Assembly: GCF_040712315.1 (NCBI RefSeq)
Contig: NC_134015.1
Coordinates: 56,683,964-56,747,963, forward strand
DNA: 64,000 bases
Source: Castanea sativa
Lineage: Eukaryota > Streptophyta > Magnoliopsida > Fagales > Fagaceae
Reading direction: 5' to 3'
A program made the translations under genes and the position numbers. The number at the start of each line of letters is the position of its first letter. Position 1 is the first letter of the stretch. The notes under the pieces were generated by a model, which was not told the origin of the DNA, searched no databases, and was given only the letters and a program-made list of their open reading frames with translations. Positions 14,212-24,399 of the stretch are shown here, one piece after another.

Positions 14212-14252
<41 letters not shown>
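14212..14252. repeat. TA microsatellite
   Basis: About 20 TA units, just after the tandem duplication. Confidence 0.9.
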
Positions 14253-14255
<3 letters not shown>

Positions 14256-14501
14256 CATGAGTCCTTCATTTGCTACTTAATATAACATTGCAAGTGAGAT
14301 TTTAGATGGTGGTTTGTTCTAAACCTCATGGATGCTATTTCAACGCAAAGGACCTGGTCACTTTCTGAACATGTCAGCCAAGCAAATTATAAGTTTGAGT
14401 TTCTCAATTGCAGTTAATCATTTGGGGGGGGGGTTATTTTCAATTGCAAAAATTAGGAACTTTTCTATGCAATGTTAGCTAACAACTGCAGCTCCTAAAA
14501 C

Positions 14502-14693
14502 ATGGCAATGGTAGCCACCTATTTCTCCTCATCTCAAAATGAATATGGCGCTGACCTTTTTCAAAAAGCCACCAATTATGCAGGTTTGGGCATTATTGTT
14601 AAAGATAGTTATGGTTCTCTTATTATAGTCCATATTGAATTAATTCCTTGCCAAAGATTGTGGATGTTGAGAGCATCACACGCGTTAATTTAA
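14502..14693 (+). pseudogene. RNase H (RVT_3-type) remnant
   Basis: The 63-codon frame contains FQKATNYAGLGIIVKD then SYGSLI. This resembles the first strands of the RNase H-like domain of plant LINE-type elements (AGxGxVxRDxxG). The catalytic aspartate normally found upstream in the FDGA motif is not recognisable. It is a fragment inside the Helitron. Confidence 0.45.
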
Positions 14694-15588
14694 TATTTTC
14701 ATTTGAATACAGCAAATTGATTTACAAATCAAGCAATGTTATGGTCAAGGGTGAAAGTTTTTAATTTGAGTACTTTCTCTTGGCTTTGAGATCCTTTGGG
14801 CATAGTTTGATATGATTAGGCAAGGTCACTGTGCAAAATCCATTGTACCATTTAGAGCACTTAATATTTTGCATTTCTTACTCTATGCAAATTGAGTGCA
14901 TTTGATTTTATTTGTATGAACTGAGGGCAACAATGCCAAAGCACAAGAAAAGGTGGTGGCATTGATGAATAACTACCAAATTGAAAGCCATTGAAGGTAC
15001 TCCCTTTCTCTATCTCTCTTGCCTTTATTTTTTTTCTTTGAACTGTATATGGAGGTTGCATTGGACTTGGCCAATACGCCACTGAAAAATTATGACAAAC
15101 TGTCTAAAAAATAGGGGGGAAAAAACCTCTTCCTTATTTATGGACCATACAATAAGGATAAGTTTGTATCTTTAAGATTTTTTCTTTATGTTCCATTTTT
15201 TAGGTTTTAAGTAGTTATTGAAGAGAGACACAACTTGATTATTTACTATTTAATGGTCCTTTCTTGTTCTTGTTTTTATTTATTTTTTATTTGGTTATGT
15301 TGTGTGGATTGCAAATTGTCAAAGTTGAACTTTAATTTGAAGGAAAATTACTGGCTAGGGTGCCTCAACGTTATTTTGGAGCATGGGATGCTTTTTTCAT
15401 TATAGTGAGGAAGGTCAATTTACTTTCTATAATATTGTGCCTTTTGTTTTCTGTATCTCAATGCATTATTTCTAATACCTTTCAAAAATTAGGATCTCTA
15501 TGGACTAATCTCAGAACCTCCAACTTTATTAGGTAAATCAATTAATTTATGAGAGGTTTATGTAAAGATTACTATGTAGAAGTCAGAT

Positions 15589-15827
15589 TAAATCTCTTGA
15601 GAGGTTTATGCTTTGAGGGAACAGATCGGTTGACTCTTGAGATTAAATCTCTCCTCCTCCACTCTTTGTTTGCTTGGTGTTCTGCTTTCTCTTCTTTTTC
15701 TTGCTATAATCTTTTTGTTATGCTTGATCATTGTAGTTTTTGATCTTGATGTAAATCTTTCCATGTACACTCCCGGTGTACCTGGGGCTTTTGTTTTATG
15801 AAATATCGTTATTTATCAAAAAAAAAT
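15589..15827 (+). mobile_element. 5'-truncated LINE, about 240 bp
   Basis: The segment codes for the tail of a LINE protein (LTLEIKSLLLHSLFAW, comparable with LLEIKSFFLHSL of the LINE at 42.5 kb). It ends in atttatc plus an A tract. It is flanked by an 18-base near-identical target duplication (actatgtagaagtcagat at 15571-15588; actgtgtagaaatcagat at 15828-15845). This is a typical dead-on-arrival LINE inserted into the Helitron. Confidence 0.8.
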
Positions 15828-16904
15828 ACTGTGTAGAAATCAGATGGATACAAGGAGAACAGAGAGATTGCAGAGAAATGGGTTCAACTATTTAGTACTC
15901 CCTATTTCTTAGTCACAGCTATGAGTGCAATGGACACATTCAGTTGATAAAAATTAACTTTACAAATCAGTTGGCTAGAAATATGAGGTATCATAATTGC
16001 AAATCATTTATAAAATCCTTGACATGAATAGAGGAATTGTCTCAGAGTGATTTGTAAGTAGATTTTAATACGGTAGAAAAGTAAATTTAATTTTCCATTT
16101 TATATGTTGGGTATGATTTGGTGCACATCAATCAATCATTACATTCATGCTTTGTTCATAATTTCTTTATACAATGTTATCAAATTAATCCAAGATGTGG
16201 AAGGAGTTGAACTATGTGGTAACCTTAAAAACTTTGACTTAGCAGCATGTTAGTAGTACAATTTAGTTCTTTCTCTTCTTCTTTAAACAATTCTTATAAG
16301 TAATGGAAGAATTATTAACTAATGGGACAGGTTCTTTGGATGACTTGGAGATGGGAAATAACACAAAATTAAGTGCAGAGTATACTCAACTAAGCTAGAA
16401 GTTTTTTAAGTAGTTTATTAGTTTCTCATTTGCTTTACTGTTTATCTTGGTTGTTAATGTATGTTTAGACTACAATAATGAAAATTGGTTTATAAGAGAT
16501 GAGGGCATTTACCAAGTTATTGTTTTCATTTGTCAAGGGTACCACCTTCTTTGAGATCCATGGTGTGGTTGATCTGAATAGAACATGCTATAAGGATGTA
16601 GATAATTGTAACATTTATTCATGCATAATCTACAAAAAGAAACAACTACAAGTTTACCGCATAAAGGCAAGTTAAATGATTTGTAATATAAGTGCACAGA
16701 CCCATAAGATAGTTGGAGAGGAGATAGTTGGAGAGGACTGGATAATCTACCAATGGTTTCTTTGCTATATTACATGGAAAATCATGCTATGATTAAGTAC
16801 TTTTAATGATCTTTTTGTGCAAGGATAATTTGTAATTAAAAATATATATGTGCAACATAGCAGTATGACATAAATGTTTTGGTTTACAGACTCATCAAAA
16901 AGTT

Positions 16905-17050
16905 TAAATGTCGAGGTGCTTTAATTCTGGGGGTAGTAGCTCGAGATGAAATGTAGTCTTATGTTAAATCTTGGACAAAGAAATTTAATTTGAATGATCC
17001 TTTAATGGCAGAAGCAATGGTCATTAAAGGATCACTGTAATCAAAGGGTT
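16905..17050 (+). pseudogene. RNase H (RVT_3-type) remnant
   Basis: The frame reads RGALILGVVARDEM, stop, SYVKSWTKKFNLNDPL, MAEAMVIKGSL, stop. This is the strand 1-3 to helix region of the RNase H-like domain, with the conserved (A)E-A of the helix. Two stops show it is dead. It lies about 270 bases before the Helitron 3' end. Confidence 0.55.
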
Positions 17051-17294
17051 GGAGCATATGGTTTATTGTGTAGGGACTGTGGCATTATTATGAATCCAAT
17101 GGATGGATATTTTTAATAGAGGAGTTTAAACAGATACTTTGATAGGTACAATCTCTCTCTCTCTCTCTCTCTCCAACACGAGTTGTCCATATTTTTGTAA
17201 TGAAGCTGAAAAGGATAGAAGTTGTTAACATGCATATTCTTTTGAAAAGCTTTGAGAATACAATGTATTTAAACAGATATTTGAAAGTATCTTT

Positions 17295-17322
17295 CCCGTG
17301 CATCGCACAGGTTAGCGACTAG
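17295..17322 (+). other. Helitron 3' terminus: hairpin plus CTAG
   Basis: The hairpin cccgtgc-atc-gcacagg is followed by ttagcga and CTAG, then T. This is the strongest single piece of evidence for the element at 12215-17322. Confidence 0.75.
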
Positions 17323-17456
17323 TTTACATAATATCTAAAAATTGAAGCATAACATTTATTGTTGCTACACTTCTATTGCACCATATTAGCATAGCATTTC
17401 GGTCTATTTAGCCCACTTTATTCTAGTTCGGTCCATTTCGGTCTCCTTCCGTCCAG
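17323..17456 (+). mobile_element. Partial second Helitron-like 5' segment
   Basis: Directly after the first Helitron comes acataatatctaaaaattg, then gcatagcatttcgg and ttcggtccatttcgg. The same series occurs at 25907 onward, where it begins with TC preceded by A and includes gttgagctacatcag, like a Helitron 5' end. Here the first bases differ, so the terminus seems altered at the junction. The TNL pseudogene starts within 15 bases of its end. Confidence 0.4.
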
Positions 17457-18088
17457 CCCTTGAAGTTTTGGGTTCCTTCCGATGTCATAGAAGTCTAAAT
17501 TTATGGGAAAGTGCCCTAGCTAAATATAAAGAAAATCCTCCAAAAGATATTCTAGATGTGCTTCAAATAAGTTTTGATGGCCTAGAGGAAAGAGAGAAAA
17601 GCATATATTAGATATTGCTTGTTTCTTCAATGGGAAGTATGAAGGTTTTGTAACAAAAATCTACAAATTCTCTATGATAGCTAGATATCGATATAGATAT
17701 TCTATTGAAAAAATCTCTTATAACCATATCAAGTGGATACTTTCAGATGTATGATTTTCTACAAGAATTAGGTAGGGCAATTGTTCATCGTGAATCTCCT
17801 GAAGAGGCTGGTAAACGCAGCAGGTTGTGGCATAGTGAGGATATCTGTCATGTACTAAAAGAAAATACAGTAGGTTGATCACACAAAATCTAAAACTTTT
17901 TTAATGGCATAAATATGTATAAAGAGTCAAATAAGATTTTGTTAATTGAGCAGTACACTTTTTTAAAAAAAAAATTTTATTACCAGGGAACAAATTCAGT
18001 TAAAGGCATATTCCTTGAGTCACCTCCCAAAAAAGAGAGAAGCGATGAAAAACTTGATATTACTAAAAATCAGCAATGTGCACCTTCC

Positions 18089-18246
18089 ATGGTTTTAAAA
18101 ACCGAACCGGGCATCGAAACGTTTTTTTTTAATTTTCAGTTCAACCCCGGTTTTTTCTCAATTTTTGACCGATTTTGGGGCTTTTAACCGGATCGGACTG
18201 AACTGGTTTTTAGACTGGCTAGTCTGGTCCGGTTTTTAAAACAGTG
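18089..18246. mobile_element. MULE-type MITE, 158 bp, 9-bp target duplication
   Basis: It interrupts the pseudogene reading frame. The ends are inverted repeats: atggttttaaaaaccgaacc on the left and ggtccggtttttaaaac on the right. A perfect nine-base direct repeat, gcaccttcc, flanks it (18080-18088 and 18247-18255). Nine bases is the Mutator-superfamily hallmark. Removing it and one repeat restores continuous TNL homology. Confidence 0.85.
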
Positions 18247-20396
18247 GCACCTTCCTCAAGGCCTCAATTATCATTCTAGTGAGCTGCGATCAATTCATTG
18301 GGCTGGATATCCTTTAGAATCCATGCCAACTAGTTTTGAGCTTGAAAAACTTGTTGAACTCATTATGTGTAGCAGCCTCATCAAACAACTATGGAAAGGA
18401 TTCAAGGTAAAATTTTCACAAATGCAAAGCATTTTTTTTAACATCGGTTATATTTATAAGGGTTTTTATTTTTCTGTTTGATTGTTGTTTTATAATAGAG
18501 TTGTGACGAGTTAAAACATATTGACTTGAATGACTCGAAAAACTTGATTGAGATCCCGGACTTGAGTGGAGTTCTAAATCTTGAGCAATTGATTCTTCAA
18601 GGTTGTACAACATTGCATAGGTTTTTATGAATCTCTTGGAAATGTCAAACGACTTATTCAATTGGATTTGGAAAATTGCAAATCCCTTGAAAGACTTCCA
18701 CACAAGATCAACTTGGAATCACTTGAAATATTTAATCTTTCTGGTTGCTCCAAATTGATTAACTTTCCAAAGATTGTAGGAAATATGTCACATTTGTCAA
18801 AACTTTATTTGTGCAAGATTGCTATAAAAGCTCTACCATTACCATTGGAGCATTTAACTAGCCTTACTATATTGAATCTAAAGTGATTGCAAAGACCTTG
18901 ATGAACTGCCAAAGAACTTCGGAATATGAAAGGCCTAGAGAAACTAGATGTGAGTGGTGCTATAAAAGAGCTACCTTCATCCATCATTCAACTATCTAAC
19001 CTAAAATGTCTTCTTTTGTGTGGTTGCACGAGTCTTCGATCATTGCCAGAGCTTCCCTTAAATCTTAAGCAGCTGATTCTCCAACGTTGTACAAGACTAT
19101 ATAAGATACATGCATCTCTTGGAGATCTCAAAAGGCTTATTCGATTGGATTTGAATAGTTGTAAATATCTCGAAAGCCTTCCTCACAAGATCAGCTTGGA
19201 AGTTCTTGAATTTTTCAATCTTAGTGATTATTCAAAACTGAAGAAGTTTCTAGATATTGTGGAAAATATGTCACGTTTGTCAAAACTTTGTTTGAGTGAG
19301 ACTGCTATAAAAGATTGCAAAAACCTTTCAAGTCTCTATATTGCAATTTGTAGTTTGATATCTCTAAAAACTCTCAATTTATCTAGCTACTCAAAACTTG
19401 ATAAGTTGCCAAAATATTTGGGGATAATCGAAGGTTCGGAGGAGTTAGACTTGAATGGTACTGCTATAATGGGCTCCATTATTAACTTAAAAAATCTCAA
19501 AGTACTATCTCTCTCCAGATGCGTGGGGCTATCATCTAATAAGCTCACGAGTTTTCCTTTAATGTAACCTAGAAGAGGTCCAGATCCCATGGGCATGCTA
19601 GAGCATTCTTTAATAGGCTTATGCTCTTTGACTGAACTTGATCTAAGTTATCATAATGTTCAGACAATTCCTAATGTTCTTGGGTGCTTGTCATCTTTAA
19701 AACGTTTAAATCTAAGGGGAATTAATTTTGTTTACCTTCTTGAAAGTATCATTCAACTATCTAATCTGAGATCACTTTATATGGGTGGTTGCACTCATCT
19801 CCGAATGTTGCCCAAGCTTCCATTAAATATTGGGTATATTGATGCAACAAAGTGTATCTCATTGGAAACATTATCGCTAAGACCAGAATACTATTTTTGG
19901 CCAAATTTTTGTCTTCTCAATTGTGACAAATTGATCAAGAATTAAGGCTACGGTGACCTAGTTTCAACAATGCTAAGACGTTATATCATTAATACCCAAG
20001 TCTGTCTCTCTCTCTCCCTCTCTCCCTTTCTCTCACGTGTGAAGTTCTAAGCATCATGAATTGTATGTTTCAGGATCAGCAAAATGCTTTTGGTAACTAT
20101 GTCTCAATTCCTGGGAGTGAAATTCCATAATGGTTTTGCCACCAAAATGTGGGGGCTTAAGTGAATTTGCAAGTGCCCTCAAATTCATTAGGTAACAAAT
20201 TGATGGGAATAGCTGTGTGCGCTGTTGTTGTATTCCGCCAGCATCATCCACTTCATCAACTTCATATTCAAGATTATGGACACATGATAGGTACGCATAA
20301 ACTTTGGTGTTCTGTTGGTAGATCTAGATTGATGGGCCTTATTTTATCCCAGGAATTTGGTAAGACTGAATCGTACCAGCTGTTGTTGAGATGTAG

Positions 20397-20655
20397 AGGG
20401 CGTTTGGATTGTGCGTTTGTGCGTCCACATCCATGTTTTTTCCTTTTTTTTTTTTTTTACCCAGCTGCATGTTTTGACTTTTCAGTAGTGAACAGTGCAC
20501 GGATGCACTGTTCATAGGTCCCACAAATTTCATAGCAACTTTTTCATTAAAAATGGGTCTCACGGTACTATTCACACATTTAAAAATTATTTTGATACAG
20601 TGTTTTCAGTTTTCAATTTTTCGCTTTAGCAAAATAAATTCTATCCAAACGGAGC
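20397..20655. mobile_element. hAT-like MITE in pseudogene last exon
   Basis: It begins ggcgtttggattg and ends atccaaacgg, an inverted pair of the common plant form. It contains acagtgcacgg and the block cacacatttaaaaattatttt with acagtgttttcagttttca, shared with elements at 53395 and 54983. It splits the homology to the TNL C-terminal domain. Target duplication is not clear, so the superfamily is tentative. Confidence 0.75.
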
Positions 20656-21075
20656 GAAATGGAAAGAAATATTGAATAAAGTCGACGCTAACGGATTCAG
20701 CCAGATTGAAGTTAAATTTGAACCCGAAGGTCTAGGCTTGGAGGTTACAAAATGCAGGGCCTATCTGGTATTCCAGCAAGACATTGAAGACCTAATAAAC
20801 CAAACTAAGGCTGGGCCTAGCGACTGCATCATCACTCCTTATGATGAGGAAGGTTTTGACGATTCAGAAAAAGATGCCGAAATTAAGCGAAGTTGTCGTG
20901 ATGACTTTGATGGGGTAGGGGCTAGACCTAGTGCAGAAGCTACCTCTAATGATGTAGACGATTAATCCCACGTTTGGGAAATTGGCTTGGGAATTCAAGC
21001 ACACAAGAACAAGGTGACTCTGATTGCGAGGAAGAGAAATCCCAGTGAAATTGGTAGCTTTGATGAAATTGGCTG

Positions 21076-22817
21076 ATCAACTTTCTTGTCTTTTGACTTT
21101 TTGTAAGTCAATATCTTTTCTCCCTCTTACGGAGCTTGTTGGTAGCTGTATATTTCTTTTTTAAAATTCGTTGAATTTCTTTTCTTTTTATTCTATGACA
21201 AGGTTCGTTTTAGTTTGGTAATTTGTTTTCTCATTTCTGCCAGCTACCTCTTACTGGATACGAAGAAGTATTTATTTGGACTTTGTTGAAAAGGAGAAAC
21301 TATCACGTTGCTAGCTGACGAAAAAGTATGTGGAACTAATTGTATGGTAGTCATTTTTGTTCAATTGTTGGATGGTCATTTTTGTGCAATAGATGCATGG
21401 TACTCCAGTGTTGTAAAATCACAGAGAATGAAGAAAATTTGGGCCTCTGTTTCCAAGTGAAGTTAAATTGCAGCAAAGTAGATAAATGATTTGCAAAGCT
21501 TTCTTGTCGTGTACAATAGAACTAATGCAACTATTTTATCATTTAGAAGTAGGACAACTATTTTAAAACTTAAAGGACCCTTCTTTTCTCTTTTTTTATT
21601 TTGACTTCACACCACACCGCCCATTGTTTGGTTGATTGGAAAGCTGTGGAAATTTTCCTTTTTGGTATTTGTATTTTGTGCTGAGTTTGTCCTTGAATTA
21701 GGCCTGAAATAGTTGAATTAGGTTCCTGAGTTCTAACTTGTTTTTCTGGGTCCCAATATAACAAACCTACATAATATCATTATTTTCTGTTTTTATTTTA
21801 ACAATTTGATTTAAGGACAAAATTTTGTCTAGAAATCCTGATGTGCATGTGTCTATATGACAAGTTAGCTCTGTTGAGTTAATAGAGTAAAGCTATAATA
21901 TTGATTTCTTTATTTAGAATATTTGCAGTAGATGGATACTATGCTATCAATTATATCATTTGTTCAATTATTGCTGGTCAAAATCATAATTTTAATGTAC
22001 TCAGTACAAAACTTTTATTTTATTTGTTTTTCCCTGTTATCTATTCACTTCTTTATCAGACTACGATCATCCAACTACCATCCTTGTCAACTCGAAATAA
22101 GAAACTTCTCATCGTCTTATTTGTCATTTGGAAACTGATGTCAAGTTGTTCCATCTAGGTGCATTGATGTGGCTGTCCTATATATTGTGTGGATCACGTC
22201 CAGATTGGTTGAATCAATACAATTGCATGGAAGCTTGTATTGCTAGCAACTGCCAAAGCTTGAGTGTGTAGAAGTGTGGGCTTTGTCACTGCTACATGAC
22301 TTCTTATCTGATAATTGGGGTCTCATTTGTCAATTGATGGTTGATAATGGAGAAAGATATAAGCAAAATTGTAATTGTGAAGTAAGACCCTATAGATTTA
22401 GAAGCTATGTTGAAGAAGTTCAGCCTAAAAGACTCAGATTACACATTGATTTCATGCTTAAGGACGAGGGGAAAACGAGATGTACAATATCCTCTTGCAT
22501 TGCTGCCTTCATTACTTTTGAGCTTTTCCTTCTAAGCTACTAGTATGCATCCACCCCCTTGTTTTCTGATTTATTTCAAATAGCTCATTTATTTCCTCTT
22601 TTCTTTGTGATTTGATTAAATATTACTTCCCCATGGTGTAACTTCAACTCACAAGTCACATCAGTACTGCCTCATTTGGATTCTTTCAAAATTTCTGTGG
22701 ATGAATATTTCAACAGTGAGCAGAAATTTATACCAAACTAGTGTATTTCCTATATTTAGCTTTCCTGTCTATCAAATTTTCCAAGGTTGCATACCTACAT
22801 GAACTTGGGCCTAGTCT
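21076..22817. other. Intergenic with a segment duplicated at 26.3-28.2 kb
   Basis: About 21935-22150 resembles 26300-26490 (shared tgtactcag, cttttattttattt, aaacttctcatcgtct). About 22290-22530 resembles 27965-28220 (shared atctgataattggggtctc, tgctgccttcattact). The frame at 22274-22543 (EEVQPKRLRLHIDFML) vaguely recalls the C-terminal PKRIRLP text of the TNL gene. This may be resistance-gene debris, but I would not call it a gene. Confidence 0.4.
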
Positions 22818-23118
22818 TTTTTTTTTTGGATGAATGAAAAATATTATTAAGAAAACACTCAGTACAAAGCCATACGTAGCATAACAATAGCAACAACAGA
22901 ACAACTAGACATGATATAGACATATTTGAATCAGAGCAAAACTCTCTCTAAAGAAACACTTTCTGGATTTTCTGAATGCAATATTGACTCTTACTAGGAC
23001 GCCAAATTCAATCACAACACCACCTAGCGTAAAAATTATAGATGTAGTGGGAAACACATTGGTAGGAAACAATTCAGCACGACTGTGCAGGATTCCCTGG
23101 CTTCATTTTGAGAAATGA

Positions 23119-23792
23119 GGGAGAAATTAAGGGCTTCTCCCTCAATTGTCTTTCCTTGGAAAGCTATATGGAGAGCAAAGGCCCCTAGGTGAGTTTTTTT
23201 TTTTTGTTGGTGTGTAGCTTGGAATAAGATCCTAACGGCTGATAAGTTGAGATTAAGGGGATTGGATTTTGTGGACTGGTGCATTATGTGCCGACATTGT
23301 AGAGAGACGGTGGATCACTTACTTCTTCATTGTGAGATAGCTTATCAGTTATGGAGCTTTGTCTTTAAAACTTTTGGCTTGTCTTGGTTTATACCTAGAT
23401 TGATCCCAGATTTGCTTTTTGGTTAGTGGAATTGGTTGGGGAAGCATTCGTCTCAGATTTGGAACTTAGCTCCGTCATGCATCCTATAGTGCATTTGGAA
23501 GGAATGGAATCGACGGACTTTTGAGGATTTGGATAGTTCCGATGATCAGATGCTTGCTTCTTTTAGTGGGACTCTTTTTGATTGGTCTCGGGCATGGGGA
23601 CTCACGACTAGTGATTCTCTCCTTTCTTTTCTTAGCTCTCTTTATCTTTTGTAATTATTCTATTGATTGGTTTTCTTTTATGTTTTTTTCCCCTGTTTTC
23701 TTCTTCTTGTATTTTCTGAGTTTGCTCTATGTTCTTCATGCATAAAGTAGCCATTCGTATATATAACATTCTTACTTATCAAAAAAAAAAAA
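23119..23792 (+). mobile_element. 5'-truncated LINE, zf-RVT end of ORF2
   Basis: The translation, with a few breaks, reads DWCIMCRHCRETVDHLLLHC, then EIAYQLWSFVFKTFGL and CIWKEWNRRTFED. This is the zinc-binding domain that ends plant LINE reverse transcriptases (cysteine pairs, then H-C). It ends in acttatc plus poly-A. Eleven-base target duplications, ttgagaaatga, flank it (23108-23118 and 23793-23803). Stops and a T-run interruption near 23190 show it is inactive. Confidence 0.85.
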
Positions 23793-23992
23793 TTGAGAAA
23801 TGATAGTGGAATATTCCAACTTTCACATAGAGATATATTCATGCTAGTCTTTGCTAGTCTATGAAATTCCCTCTGGCTGCCATCTTTACACCAATCTCGC
23901 ATTTCTTCAACTGCTCCTCACTTTAAATATTCCCTCCATGAATTTTGGCATTTCTATGACTCCATAAATGGTGTGTTAAAAATCAAACACCG

Positions 23993-23994
<2 letters not shown>

Positions 23995-24029
<35 letters not shown>

Positions 24030-24030
24030 G
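23995..24030. repeat. CT microsatellite
   Basis: A run of CT dinucleotides with one TTT interruption. Confidence 0.9.
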
Positions 24031-24399
24031 GAATTTTCTTTCTACAAGACTCTCTTGCACAATTAAAGTCCAGCAACAACTTTAGGATGTCGCATAGAGA
24101 GAGCAATTTACTGTTACTGGGCTAGAAATATCAAAGTCAGTAACTTAACTGACTTGAACCAAGTATAAATGGGAAGTGATGGTGCTTATTTGGTGTGTGA
24201 AGTGTAAGCATTAATTCCTAGTGTGAGTATATATGTCCTTACAAGAGTGAGTGTGGTAAAGTACATTGCATGTGTCTATTGCGCGGAGCAAGTGCAAGTG
24301 AGTTGGTGTGTGCATTATAAGAATTTAGTTTTGGAAAAGTGTAAAAGGCAAAAGTTGATGTGTGTGTCTATTGTGTAAGCAAAGTGTGGCGTGTGTCTA

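Larger units (their letters stand above)
12215..17322 (+). mobile_element. Helitron with captured fragments, about 5.1 kb
   Basis: The 5' end starts with TC after an A (atatctctagtac). It contains tctcattgagccacatcag, a subterminal motif typical of plant Helitrons. The 3' end is CTAG followed by T at 17319-17323. It is preceded, about eight bases upstream, by a GC-rich hairpin at 17295-17311 (cccgtgc, atc, gcacagg; one mismatch). Insertion between A and T without target duplication is the Helitron rule. No RepHel gene is present, so the element is non-autonomous. It contains exon-like pieces (12752-13078 and 13765-13870), two RNase H remnants, tandem duplications and a LINE insertion. The 5' boundary is less certain than the 3' end, because the 5' region is duplicated (12228-12491). 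Confidence 0.6.
17457..21075 (+). pseudogene. TNL disease-resistance pseudogene, 5'-truncated
   Basis: This is a paralogue of the gene at 34819-40499, with matching introns. It starts inside NB-ARC ([29 protein letters not shown]). It continues through MYDFLQELGRAIVHRES (MHD position changed to MYD). Further exon equivalents are 17987-18406, 18499-about 19998 and 20074-20970, the last ending as the post-LRR C-terminal domain. The TIR domain, P-loop and kinase-2 motifs are absent. Disabling changes include a frameshift near 17600, one after 18610 and a stop in IP*WF (about 20128). A 17-codon deletion after ETAIKD is also seen. MITEs sit at 18089-18246 and about 20397-20655. The LRR exon carries a fused internal duplication (see findings). 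Similarity to the intact gene continues about 100 bases past the stop, so the copy arose at DNA level rather than by retroposition. Confidence 0.88.
22818..24050 (-). mobile_element. Degenerate minus-strand retroelement with A tail
   Basis: A T run at about 22818-22828 is the reverse complement of a poly-A tail. The following sequence, read on the minus strand, has retroelement-like but broken coding text. It is split by the plus-strand LINE at 23119-23792. The 5' limit is not determined. It could be a LINE or a chimeric retroposon. Confidence 0.4.

Noticed and set aside
22274..22543. Small gene with TNL-like C terminus
   Set aside because: The PKRLRL resemblance is too short. The related segment at 28.0 kb is not open, so conservation as a protein is not supported.
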